In this document: positions 25,614 through 33,266 of the stretch, piece by piece
How the letters are laid out: each line of letters begins with the position of its first letter
How positions within the stretch are numbered: position 1 is the first letter of the stretch
Position numbers and translations under genes: made by a program
Notes under the pieces: model-generated
What the model was told of the DNA's origin: nothing
Database searches by the model: none
Seen by the model: the letters and a program-made list of their open reading frames with translations, nothing else
Source: Streptomyces sp. 15-116A
GTDB taxonomy: Bacteria > Actinomycetota > Actinomycetes > Streptomycetales > Streptomycetaceae
Reading direction: 5' to 3'
Length of the DNA: 64,000 nt
Assembly (NCBI RefSeq): GCF_025290915.1
Contig: NZ_JAOCQE010000005.1
Span: 18,190 to 82,189 of the forward strand

Positions 25614-25662
25614 GCGGCAGGAACATAACGCTTGCCTCATCGGACCAGGAAGGATGTGCTGC

Positions 25663-26550
25663 ATGCCGCCCCGCCGGTTCGACGCCCAGCGCCTGCTGCT
25701 CGCACGCCGCGAGGAAGGTTTGAGGCAGAGCGATGTCGCGCGCGCCGTGGGGGTGAGCGCTGTCCGCGTTAGTGCCTGGGAAACGGGGCGGTCGAGGCCG
25801 GACCCGGAGAAGCTGCCACGGCTGGCGGAGGCGGTGAAGCGGGAGCTGGATGGGCTCTTCCCGCGGGAGGGGCGTCCCGATCTTGCGGATCTGCGCGCCG
25901 ATGCCGGCTACTCCCAGGTCGCGACCCGGGAGCTGACCAACACCAGGACCCAGGGGCCGGTTGCTGCCGCGGAGAACGGGCAGCGAAGGCTGGCGCAGGA
26001 GTACGAGCAGCCGCTCGCCGATGCCTACGGGGTGAGCGTGGCGGCGCTGCGACGGGCGCAGGAGCGCTCCTTCGGGCGTGACGTGCCGGAGCCGGACGAG
26101 CCGGAACCCGCCAATCCCGGGTCGGGTGAGGGAACTACGCTGCCGGCCACCCTCGGCGGAAAGATCACGTATCTGCTGGAGCAGTCGCTGGCGCGGTTGT
26201 CTGATGCCGAGATCGCTGCCCGCGGGAACGACAGGACGGGTGCCCAGGTTCTGACGGAAGATCTGGTGCGCGGCCTGCGAACGGGCGCCGCGACGGACGC
26301 GTCCGACGAGATTCTCGGCGCGCTCGCGGAGGCTCTGGACACCACGCCGCTCATCTTCCGGTCCGGCGATGCCGGCGTTCAGCGGGTCATCGCGGAGACG
26401 CTGGTCCTCAAGAGCCAGGTTGCCGCGATCGCTGCCCGCGGCGGCGAGGAAGAGGGACTGTCGGCGGAGCTGCTGGCGTTCATCAACAAGGAGGTCGCCA
26501 AGGCCCGCTCGGAAGCTCTCGCTCACCGCGATCATCCCACCCCTGGATAA
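25663..26550 (+). CDS. XRE-family transcriptional regulator
   Basis: 295 residues from ATG 25663, nine bases after AGGAAGG. Residues 5-60 are a clear XRE helix-turn-helix (LLLARREEGLRQSDVARAVG, then VRVSAWETGRSRPDPEKLPR). A second, weaker HTH-like unit spans about 65-130 (LADLRADAGYSQVATREL), and the C-terminal 150 residues are helical with a possible dimer or ligand role. In Streptomyces such regulators often neighbour ImmA/IrrE-type metalloproteases, and one lies at 28337-28981. Confidence 0.82.
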   Translation: MPPRRFDAQRLLLARREEGLRQSDVARAVGVSAVRVSAWETGRSRPDPEKLPRLAEAVKRELDGLFPREGRPDLADLRADAGYSQVATRELTNTRTQGPVAAAENGQRRLAQEYEQPLADAYGVSVAALRRAQERSFGRDVPEPDEPEPANPGSGEGTTLPATLGGKITYLLEQSLARLSDAEIAARGNDRTGAQVLTEDLVRGLRTGAATDASDEILGALAEALDTTPLIFRSGDAGVQRVIAETLVLKSQVAAIAARGGEEEGLSAELLAFINKEVAKARSEALAHRDHPTPG

Positions 26551-26620
26551 ACCCGCAGACGTTCTGACAGCGTTGCTGGGCTGCCCGACCGACGTGTGTT
26601 GGCGCGGCTGCGCCAGCTGG

Positions 26621-27067
26621 TCACAGACGCACGGGGACGTACGTGATCCGGCCCTCAACGTGTGCGATCAATGCCTGCTGCCACACGTCGGCCAGATGCG
26701 GCGGGATCAGACCATCCTCCATACCGTGGGGCGGACAGAACCGGTACTCACTCAGCTCGCTGGCCTGCAACGTGATCGCCGCCTGGGTGTCGTGGTTGAG
26801 AACACCGCCGTCGAAGACGTAGAGCACCTGCGCGCCCTTGTCCGGGACGGTGAGCCACGCGTGAACCAGCAGACGTCCGATGGGCGGGGTGATACCGAGC
26901 TCTTCGCGGACCTCGCGGACGGCAGCGTCGTACGGATTTTCGCCCTGGTCGATGTCGACGGCGCCGCCGGGCAGGTTCCAATGGTCCTTGTACGTAGGGT
27001 TGACAATGAGGACCTCGCCGTTTTGGTTGAAGAACAGAGCGGCGGCCGATGCAGTCAGAGCACTCAT
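26621..27067 (-). CDS. NUDIX hydrolase
   Basis: 148 residues. The NUDIX box is near residues 34-57: GGAVDIDQGE followed by REVREELGI, with all metal-binding Glu residues but one extra residue before the first Glu. The preceding HWNLPGG is typical. It should hydrolyse a nucleoside diphosphate linked to another group; substrate unknown. ATG 27067 has AAGGTG upstream. It lies five bases downstream of the MAB_1171c-type gene in the same direction, so the two are probably cotranscribed. Confidence 0.83.
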   Translation of the reverse strand: MSALTASAAALFFNQNGEVLIVNPTYKDHWNLPGGAVDIDQGENPYDAAVREVREELGITPPIGRLLVHAWLTVPDKGAQVLYVFDGGVLNHDTQAAITLQASELSEYRFCPPHGMEDGLIPPHLADVWQQALIAHVEGRITYVPVRL

Positions 27068-27072
27068 GGTTA

Positions 27073-28350
27073 TCACCTTGCGCTGTGGAGGGGGACGGGA
27101 GCCAGGGCATCCATGATCGCTCCGGTGTGGGGGGAGGCCGCGCGGTACGCGCGGGCGACCCGCAAGAGCCATGCCACTTCGGAGGCGAAGTCGTCGCCGG
27201 CGGTGTGGAAGGCGGCGGGTGCGCCGGCGGGGGCATTCACCGTGGTGAGCGCTGCCTTCAGCCAGTACGCCTCAGCAGCGGCGTCGGCATCCGTGGCGGT
27301 GTGACCCTCAGCTTCGGCGAGCCGGTGGGCACGCTGGAAAAGGTCGGCCGGAGCACGGCGGCGCAGTTCGTGGGTGGCATCGCGGATCTCGGTGACGTAG
27401 CGGCCGAGGCGGATCTGCGGGCTGGCGTCGTGGGAGACGATGTCGCGCACCGTGTTGATAAGCGAGGCGGCGCGGTGTCCGCCCAGGAGCCTGCTCGGCT
27501 GGTGCAGGGCGATGCCATCGATACCCAGGACCAGGTCGCGCCACAGGTAGTGAAGTCCGATGACGGACTTCAGGGCGCGGGCCCGGGCGCCAAGCGCGTG
27601 GGTGGCGGGGGTGATGGAGCCGAGCAGCCACAGCAGGAACCCGGCATACAGCACGGTGTCGGTGACGTGCTCCTGGGCGGCGCCGGCCGTGGCGGTGGCC
27701 GGGACGAGGGTGATCGCCGCAAGGTAGACGGTACGCAGAACGGCGTACAGGACCATCATGGTCATGCCGATGGCCATCAACATCAAGCCGGTACGCAGGC
27801 TGCGGCGGCGGGCGAGGCGGGTGGCCCGGCCCCACTGGTAGGCGCACACCGCGGCGGCCGCGGCGGTGTAGGCGTTGAACAGGCCGAGGTACACGACCAG
27901 CGTCGGCTCTCCGACGTGTCGGCCCATGAAGTACGGGTTGTCGACTCCGGTTTTCGAGCGGTCGAGGGCGAGGAAGAATACAGCGGCCAGGCACAGCACA
28001 GTCGCAAGCGAGGCGCGTGCGGCGGTGCGCTGCACCACGGAGGTGATCTTGATGTGGCGGGCAGTTGCGTCCTCGTCCTGGTAGACGTCGGTGACGTAGG
28101 TCAGCAGCCCGCAGATCCCGGCGATGGCCAAGGTGTGTTTGAGCAGGGTAGGCAAGTCGTTGACGCCCAGTGTGTCGATCACGGCGCGGCCGGTGTCGGT
28201 GCGCAGCCACCACGCGAGAGCAAATGCGGCGAAGGCACCCCACAGGCTGCGCTGGCGGTTCCGACCGCGCAGCACAGCCGGCGACCGCACGGCAGCCTGC
28301 AGCAGCAGGAGCCCGATGATCAAGGCGACGAACGCATCAGAGACGGACAC
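27073..28350 (-). CDS. MAB_1171c-type (DUF6545) membrane protein
   Basis: 425 residues. Seven transmembrane helices occupy the first 245 residues, starting SDAFVALIIGLLLLQAAV. The cytoplasmic C-terminal domain has GLHYLWRDLVLGIDGIALHQ, a run characteristic of the MAB_1171c family, annotated as a putative transporter without proven function. Its start overlaps the metalloprotease gene by 14 bases. The pairing of such a seven-helix protein with an ImmA/IrrE-like protease and an XRE regulator is common in Streptomyces and suggests signalling. Confidence 0.75.
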   Translation of the reverse strand: MSVSDAFVALIIGLLLLQAAVRSPAVLRGRNRQRSLWGAFAAFALAWWLRTDTGRAVIDTLGVNDLPTLLKHTLAIAGICGLLTYVTDVYQDEDATARHIKITSVVQRTAARASLATVLCLAAVFFLALDRSKTGVDNPYFMGRHVGEPTLVVYLGLFNAYTAAAAAVCAYQWGRATRLARRRSLRTGLMLMAIGMTMMVLYAVLRTVYLAAITLVPATATAGAAQEHVTDTVLYAGFLLWLLGSITPATHALGARARALKSVIGLHYLWRDLVLGIDGIALHQPSRLLGGHRAASLINTVRDIVSHDASPQIRLGRYVTEIRDATHELRRRAPADLFQRAHRLAEAEGHTATDADAAAEAYWLKAALTTVNAPAGAPAAFHTAGDDFASEVAWLLRVARAYRAASPHTGAIMDALAPVPLHSAR

Positions 28351-28981
28351 GGTTCTTCCGGAAGGTGCGGGAGCGGGGGATGAAGTTCAGACGGGACAGG
28401 TCCTCGTCGAGATGCCGGAGCACGGGGTCCTCGATGTAGTCGGTGTTGTACGCCTCGTGGTGCAGCAGATCGGCCAGCATCTCGGCCCGCCTCTCGACCG
28501 GGGAGTCGTAGCGGTGGCGGGCCATGACCCGGCCGCGCTGCGTGAGGCGGTCCACGACGTCGGGAGGGCAGTCCGACAGGAGCCGGGCAAGTTGCTCGAT
28601 GCCGGCTTCGCTCACGTCGTCGCACCACAGGTGGGCGAGCTCGTGGAGGATGATCCTCATCCGATGGAAGGCCGTGGTGCCTTCCACGTAGAGAATCAAG
28701 TCGACCGGAGCGGCGCCCAGTTGGAGCCACAGGCCACACACGTCGGTATGAGCCAGCAGGCGGTCGGGGATGGCGACCAGTTTGATGCGTCGGCCGCGCT
28801 CGGCCTCAATGCCCGCGATCAGACCGTCCAACGTGAACGGCTGCGGCACCGGCATCTGCTCCAGCAGGTCCTGACATTCCTGTCGCAGCGTACGCCGGCA
28901 GCCTGCCCGGCCGCCTGAACGTGTCGGCTCGCCGGTGCCCGAAGACTGGGCCCGGCCGCCGTGAAGTTTCGGCCACCCCAT
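28337..28981 (-). CDS. ImmA/IrrE-like zinc metalloprotease
   Basis: 214 residues from ATG 28981 (GAGG upstream). The zinc motif HELAHLW is present and a downstream Glu in RRAEMLADLLHHE can be the third ligand. The N-terminus has LRQECQDLLEQMPVPQPFTL, typical of the short Streptomyces subgroup beside MAB_1171c proteins. ImmA/IrrE proteases cleave repressors of the XRE type, so the XRE protein at 25663-26550 is a candidate substrate (inference). The first 27 residues may be dispensable. Confidence 0.78.
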   Translation of the reverse strand: MGWPKLHGGRAQSSGTGEPTRSGGRAGCRRTLRQECQDLLEQMPVPQPFTLDGLIAGIEAERGRRIKLVAIPDRLLAHTDVCGLWLQLGAAPVDLILYVEGTTAFHRMRIILHELAHLWCDDVSEAGIEQLARLLSDCPPDVVDRLTQRGRVMARHRYDSPVERRAEMLADLLHHEAYNTDYIEDPVLRHLDEDLSRLNFIPRSRTFRKNRVRL

Positions 28982-29004
28982 CGCGCCTCGCACTCGAGAC
29001 AAGA

Positions 29005-29727
29005 TCAACGCCCCATGGAGGTGCCGCCGTCGACCGGCACCACTGCGCCGGTGATGTAGGCGGCTTCCTCGCTGGCCAGGAAGGAGATGGTCGCGGCTAT
29101 TTCGTTCGGGTTGCCGATACGGCCCAGCGGAACATCGCGGAGGATCTCCTGAACGCGTTCCTCGGAGAGTGCCGCAGCCATGTCGGTGTCGGTCAGGCCC
29201 GGTGTGACGATGTTGACGGTGATCTGGCGAGAGCCGAGCTCCCGCGCCAGCGAGCGGCCGAAGCCGATCAGGCCCGCCTTGGAAGCCGCGTAATTGGTCT
29301 GCCCGGCTTCGCCCTTCAGCGCGACGGCGGAGGACACGAGGACGATCCGGCCGCCGCACTTGGCCTTCAGCATGCTCCGCGTAGCCCGCTTGGCCAGCCG
29401 ATAGGAGGCGGTGAGGTTCGTCTCCACCACGGTGGCGAAGTCCTCTTCCGACATCCGCAGCAGCAGCCTGTCGCGGGTGATGCCGGCGTTGGCCACCAGG
29501 ACCTCGACCGGCCCCTGGTCGGCCTCGACCTCCTTGAAGGCCAGTTCAACCTGCTCGGGGTCGGTGATGTCGCACTCCACTGCCATGGCACCGTCCAGGA
29601 CGAGATCGGGTGCGGGCCCACCCGTGCGGTAGGTGAAGGCGACGGTGTCACCGCGCTTGAGGAATGCGCGGACGGTGGCATGACCGATTCCACGGTTCCC
29701 ACCAATAACAAAAACGGAGCGCGACAT
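29005..29727 (-). CDS. fabG: 3-oxoacyl-ACP reductase-like SDR
   Basis: 240 residues with all FabG hallmarks: GGNRGIG near residue 9, NAGI at about 80, catalytic Ser in VSSAV, YAASK, and PVDGGTSMGR at the end. It uses NADPH to reduce a 3-oxoacyl thioester or a related ketone. AAGGAT precedes ATG 29727. The gene is divergent from an MmyB-like regulator; SDR/MmyB-regulator pairs are known in actinomycetes, where the regulator is thought to bind fatty-acid-like ligands and control the SDR. Confidence 0.85.
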   Translation of the reverse strand: MSRSVFVIGGNRGIGHATVRAFLKRGDTVAFTYRTGGPAPDLVLDGAMAVECDITDPEQVELAFKEVEADQGPVEVLVANAGITRDRLLLRMSEEDFATVVETNLTASYRLAKRATRSMLKAKCGGRIVLVSSAVALKGEAGQTNYAASKAGLIGFGRSLARELGSRQITVNIVTPGLTDTDMAAALSEERVQEILRDVPLGRIGNPNEIAATISFLASEEAAYITGAVVPVDGGTSMGR

Positions 29728-30035
29728 CAAGATCCTTAAACCGGTCAGCGAGCTGATTCCGCCGTACGAGTATTGCACCGGCGGTGATGTTGGTGACCTT
29801 AAGGCGGCATCACGAGGGCCTCGGGGGCACGCGGCATGTGCTTATCCTGATGGTGAGAACTGACAGTTCCCATTCCTCCGGTCAGACGCGCCTCCGGTCC
29901 CTCATTCGGACATGATGAGTATCGTCAACTTCCCGAAATGCAGCATCGATTGACTCGAAGATCAGGTTGCTCGGGTAGTGTCGTGCGAACCGGAAATGTG
30001 ATCTGGACCTCAACCTAGACAGTTATTGGAACGTT
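29728..30035 (+). other. divergent promoter region of fabG and MmyB regulator
   Basis: 308 bases without a coding frame. It contains the promoters of both divergent genes and a 13-bp palindrome at 29857-29869. TTGACT at 29950 and TAGTGT at 29976 could be a promoter for the regulator gene, although their spacing is long. Confidence 0.45.
29857..29869 (+). promoter_or_regulatory. 13-bp palindrome, candidate operator
   Basis: GAACTGACAGTTC is a perfect palindrome around a central A, roughly midway between fabG and the MmyB regulator. It is a plausible binding site for the dimeric regulator. Confidence 0.4.
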
Positions 30036-30881
30036 ATGAAGGCCGATGTGGCAGGGCAGTCGATCATCACCCATATTTTGCGGCAAGCCCGCTCGCGCCG
30101 TGACACATCGGACATTCCCGGATTCACGGCGGCATTCGGAGAAAGGTCCGCTCCCGGAATCACACAGGAAGAGACGGCGAAGCTGGCCGGCGTGAGCCGT
30201 CGCTGGTACAACGCCTTGGAATCCGGGCGGCCGGCGAACTACAGCGACACCCTCCTGCAGGCTGTCCGACGCATCCTTGACCTGACCGCAGAGGAATGGC
30301 ATGTCGTCTACCGCATCACCCGAGGGCAGACCCCAACCGAAGCGCCCATCAGCCCGCTGACCGGCCTGCTTCCTGACGCGGTCCGCGAACTCGTCGAGAA
30401 CACCCAGACCTGGGCGTTCTATCTCAGCGACCATCGGTGGGACATCCTGGCCTACAACGCCAAGACGCTGGATATTTTCCCGTGGATGATGTACGGCCTC
30501 AACGTTATGGAATGGGTGCTCACCTGGCCCGAAGCCCGTACACAACTCATCGACTGGCAGGACGAGTGGGCACTACCTATGATCGCCCAACTCCGTTTCC
30601 ACGCCGAGCAATACCACACCGACGAACGTCTTCAAGCCGTCATCGATACCGTGCGCAGCGACGCAACTGCCCGGAAACTGTGGGACGCTCCGAACCTACC
30701 CAGCATCACCCATCCCGCGTCTCACCGGCCGCGGCGCCTCTACCTGGCGCGGCAAGGCGGAAAAGAATTCACCGTCCGCTTCCTTGCCTTCACCCCTATG
30801 GAACTCCCGTCCTGCCGCTTGATGGCCGTTACACCCGCAGAGTCAGTTGCGGCTCGCTGGGGTCGAGACACTGAGAGCTGA
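30036..30881 (+). CDS. MmyB-like XRE transcriptional regulator
   Basis: 281 residues. Residues 42-70 hold the HTH (TQEETAKLAGVSRRWYNALE, then SGRPANYS). The rest matches the MmyB-like ligand-binding domain: WAFYLSDHRWDILAYNAKTL, a WP-rich helix and LPSITHPASHRPRRLYL, ending LAFTPMELPSCRLMAVTP. These domains have a PAS-like fold that binds lipid-like ligands. The gene is divergent from fabG and probably represses it. No strong Shine-Dalgarno sequence precedes ATG 30036. Confidence 0.82.
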   Translation: MKADVAGQSIITHILRQARSRRDTSDIPGFTAAFGERSAPGITQEETAKLAGVSRRWYNALESGRPANYSDTLLQAVRRILDLTAEEWHVVYRITRGQTPTEAPISPLTGLLPDAVRELVENTQTWAFYLSDHRWDILAYNAKTLDIFPWMMYGLNVMEWVLTWPEARTQLIDWQDEWALPMIAQLRFHAEQYHTDERLQAVIDTVRSDATARKLWDAPNLPSITHPASHRPRRLYLARQGGKEFTVRFLAFTPMELPSCRLMAVTPAESVAARWGRDTES

Positions 30882-30937
30882 CTAATGGGACTCCGTTAGA
30901 TCTTCGGGTTCGGCCTGTTCCGGGGCATGTTGGGTGG

Positions 30938-31321
30938 ATGGATGCACATGAAGTGAACCGTGTCCGGGCGAAGTTCGCGGTGTGCGTGGCTGATGTGTTC
31001 GCGCCGGTGTCGCGTAAGGACCAGCGGGCCAGGAAGCGTTCATCTCCCTCACCTGGCGGCAGGGCTTACGCGGCGCGTTACGTTCCCGCTTCGCCGCCCT
31101 GGGCGTCCGTCCCGCCGGCAAAGCCGGCGAGCGTCCGATCCGGGCCGCCGCCTCGGCCGAACAGGGCTGGTGGGACGGCATCCTGCCCGACTGCTGGCTA
31201 CTGATCGAGTGGCCCGAAGACGCCGAGGCGCCCACCGAGTACTGGCTGTCCAGCCTGCCCGCCGACACCCCGATCGCCGACCTGGTCCGCCTGGCCAAGA
31301 CCCGGCAGAGAACACCGCCGC
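30938..31321 (+). pseudogene. IS701-family transposase remnant
   Basis: The first 27 codons (NRVRAKFAVCVADVFAPVSR, then KDQRA) match the N-terminus of Streptomyces IS701 transposases. At about 31030 the sequence jumps, in another frame, to a late part of the same protein: EAFISLTWRQG, LRSRFAALGVRPAG, DCWLLIEWPEDAEAPTEYWL and SSLPADTPIADLVRLAKTRQ. About 250 central residues and the C-terminus are missing. This is an old internally deleted copy. The 200 bases behind it (to 31518) show nothing I recognise. Confidence 0.6.
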
Positions 31322-31518
31322 TCGGGTGGAACGGGGCTGGCTCACTGCAGGGTCCTCCAAGAGGAGTGGGCCTGCCGCCGGGCCGGCGGTCGAGCCCGGC
31401 CATCCTATCGATCGCGCCCGATACGGCCGGACTCGTACACCAGCGGACAGAGGACCTGTACCGCTGCATCCCAGACCGTTCCCATCGCGGACCCGTCGTC
31501 AGGGAACTGCGCGATGCC

Positions 31519-32259
31519 CTAGCCGGTTGAGGCTGTCGAGCGGGGTCGGCTGGAGACGCGCGTCGGCCGATCGGGAAGGCGCCGGGCGCGGATGAGCTGC
31601 TGGATGACCGTGGCGTTCTCGTCAGGGTGCGGGAAAAGATCGATGGCTTCGACGCGGAAGCCGTACTCCGTGAGCAGGCCCTCCCACAGCTGCGGTGACA
31701 GGACCCACATCTGCGTCGGCAGCGGCGGGCCGTCGCGCAGCAGGATCATCTGCTCGCGCGGCGCCACTGCCGTGGATGGACCGTGGCCGTGCAGATCGGT
31801 GTGCAGAAGCGAAAGGATCAGCGGGGCGCCGGGGCGCAGGCCATTGCGCAGTGCAGGCAGTGAGCGGTGCGGGTCGATGAAGGCGAGCGTCCCGATCGCG
31901 TACGCGGCGTCGAACGATTCGGTTTCGGCCAGGTACTCGACCACGTCTGCTTGGACGAACTCTACGCCGTTCAGGTCCGTGTGGGTGCTGACGGCGCGTT
32001 CGTGTTGGGTCGGGGACAGCTCGATGCCGGTGACATGCGCTCCGTGTGCTTGGGCGAGGTGGACGGCGTGGTGGCCGGCTCCGGAGCCGATGTCCAGGAC
32101 GCGGCGGCCGGTGACGTCACCGAGGACTTCCGCTCCTGGTCCGGTGCCTTCCCAGGGCGTCCAGCTGAGCCGGTCGGGGACGGGCGGGGTGAAGGCCCGA
32201 GCGAGTTGGCGCTGGCCGTAGATCTGCCAGGCCCGGGTGTTGGTGTCCTCGGCGGGCAT
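31519..32259 (-). CDS. SAM-dependent methyltransferase
   Basis: 246 residues of a class I methyltransferase: motif I VLDIGSGAGHHAVHLA near residue 54, then GIELSPTQHE and a VEFVQAD acidic loop, and FDAAYAIGTLAFIDPHR. GAGG lies upstream of ATG 32259. It is the last gene of a minus-strand run that begins with the triple-NUDIX protein. The substrate is not evident; a small molecule is more likely than RNA or DNA, as no target-recognition domain is present. Confidence 0.8.
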   Translation of the reverse strand: MPAEDTNTRAWQIYGQRQLARAFTPPVPDRLSWTPWEGTGPGAEVLGDVTGRRVLDIGSGAGHHAVHLAQAHGAHVTGIELSPTQHERAVSTHTDLNGVEFVQADVVEYLAETESFDAAYAIGTLAFIDPHRSLPALRNGLRPGAPLILSLLHTDLHGHGPSTAVAPREQMILLRDGPPLPTQMWVLSPQLWEGLLTEYGFRVEAIDLFPHPDENATVIQQLIRARRLPDRPTRVSSRPRSTASTG

Positions 32260-32291
32260 GGTTGCCTCCTGGTGGGCGGGTGTTCAAGGGG

Positions 32292-33194
32292 TCAGGTGTG
32301 TGTGATCAGGTAGGCGGGGCCCTCGCCGCGTCGGGCTTGTTCGACGGCGTCGAGGCGGGCGAAGGCGCGCGGGGCCATCAGCTCCTGCCACGTCGAGAGG
32401 TCGTGGACGGCCCACATGTCGTGTTCCGCGGGGTCGAGGCGGAACCGGTCGAGTTGGTCGGCGGTCAGCTGGCCTCCGTCGAAGATGAACCCCACCTTGT
32501 TCAGCGGCTGGCGTGGTCCGGCGTGAAGGAAGTGCGTCAGCAGCAGGGGCGGCGTGTTGAGGGCGAGTTCGAGTCCGGTCTCCTCGACTGTCTCCCGTCG
32601 GGCGGTCTGCAGCGGGTCTTCGCTCAGGGCGTCTAGGTTGCCGCCGGGGAACTGCCAGAGTCTCGAGCCGTAGACCGAGCGGAGCTGGACAGGACGGTCA
32701 TGCTCATCGCGGATGTACAGGCAGCCGTACACCGTGTGATGGGGGATGGTCTGCGCGTACTCCTCGGGTTTCATCGGAAGGGGGCGGCCCGGCCGGGCAG
32801 GGCGGTGGTCGAATGCGAGGGCGAGAACGCCGAGGGCTTCCTTGGCCGGCGGGTAGATGCCGCGGAGGTCGGCGAGCAGCTCATCGGACGACCCGTCCGG
32901 GTTGATACGTGAGGTGTCCTCCGAGCGGAGCAGGTCATCGAAGAAGGGATAGGGGGTGATCCGCTGCACGATGACGTCGAGTTCCCGGTCTGTGTCCCGG
33001 TCGTGGAAGACGACTGTCTCGCCGACGCTGATGCCGCGCCTATTCGGGGTGGCCACCCTCACTTCGATCGTCTTGCGCCCCGCCTCCACCTGCCGGTAGT
33101 ACGGCCCGAGCAGGTGCATGTGATGCTCGGGCGTTTCGTCTCCGGCCGCCGGGCTCGGGACGGCTGGGATGGCTTGCTGGGTGTCGTCAGGCAT
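32292..33194 (-). CDS. ASCH-NUDIX fusion protein
   Basis: 300 residues. Residues about 24-130 form an ASCH domain (LGPYYRQVEAGRKTIEVRVA, then GETVVFHDRD, and the typical LRGIYPPAKEALGVLALAF). Residues 150-280 form a NUDIX domain with WQFPGGNLDALSEDP and the box RRETVEETGL. ASCH domains resemble RNA-binding PUA folds or nucleotide-processing enzymes. A fusion to NUDIX suggests processing of a modified nucleotide or RNA 5' end. GGAGG lies before ATG 33194. Confidence 0.8.
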   Translation of the reverse strand: MPDDTQQAIPAVPSPAAGDETPEHHMHLLGPYYRQVEAGRKTIEVRVATPNRRGISVGETVVFHDRDTDRELDVIVQRITPYPFFDDLLRSEDTSRINPDGSSDELLADLRGIYPPAKEALGVLALAFDHRPARPGRPLPMKPEEYAQTIPHHTVYGCLYIRDEHDRPVQLRSVYGSRLWQFPGGNLDALSEDPLQTARRETVEETGLELALNTPPLLLTHFLHAGPRQPLNKVGFIFDGGQLTADQLDRFRLDPAEHDMWAVHDLSTWQELMAPRAFARLDAVEQARRGEGPAYLITHT

Positions 33195-33266
33195 ACGTGC
33201 CTCCGTGTTCGATGCTTTCCGTCCGCTGCGGTCGTTGGGCGCGACGTGGATGAGTCCACGGGCGAG

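Larger units (their letters stand above)
25013..25662 (+). other. divergent intergenic region, mobilization operon / XRE gene
   Basis: 650 bases between the minus-strand mobilization operon and the plus-strand XRE gene. It must hold both promoters. Visible content is a 19-codon minus-strand frame with a good RBS (25426-25485) and a palindrome (25598-25613) close to the XRE gene. No long protein is convincing here. Confidence 0.45.
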
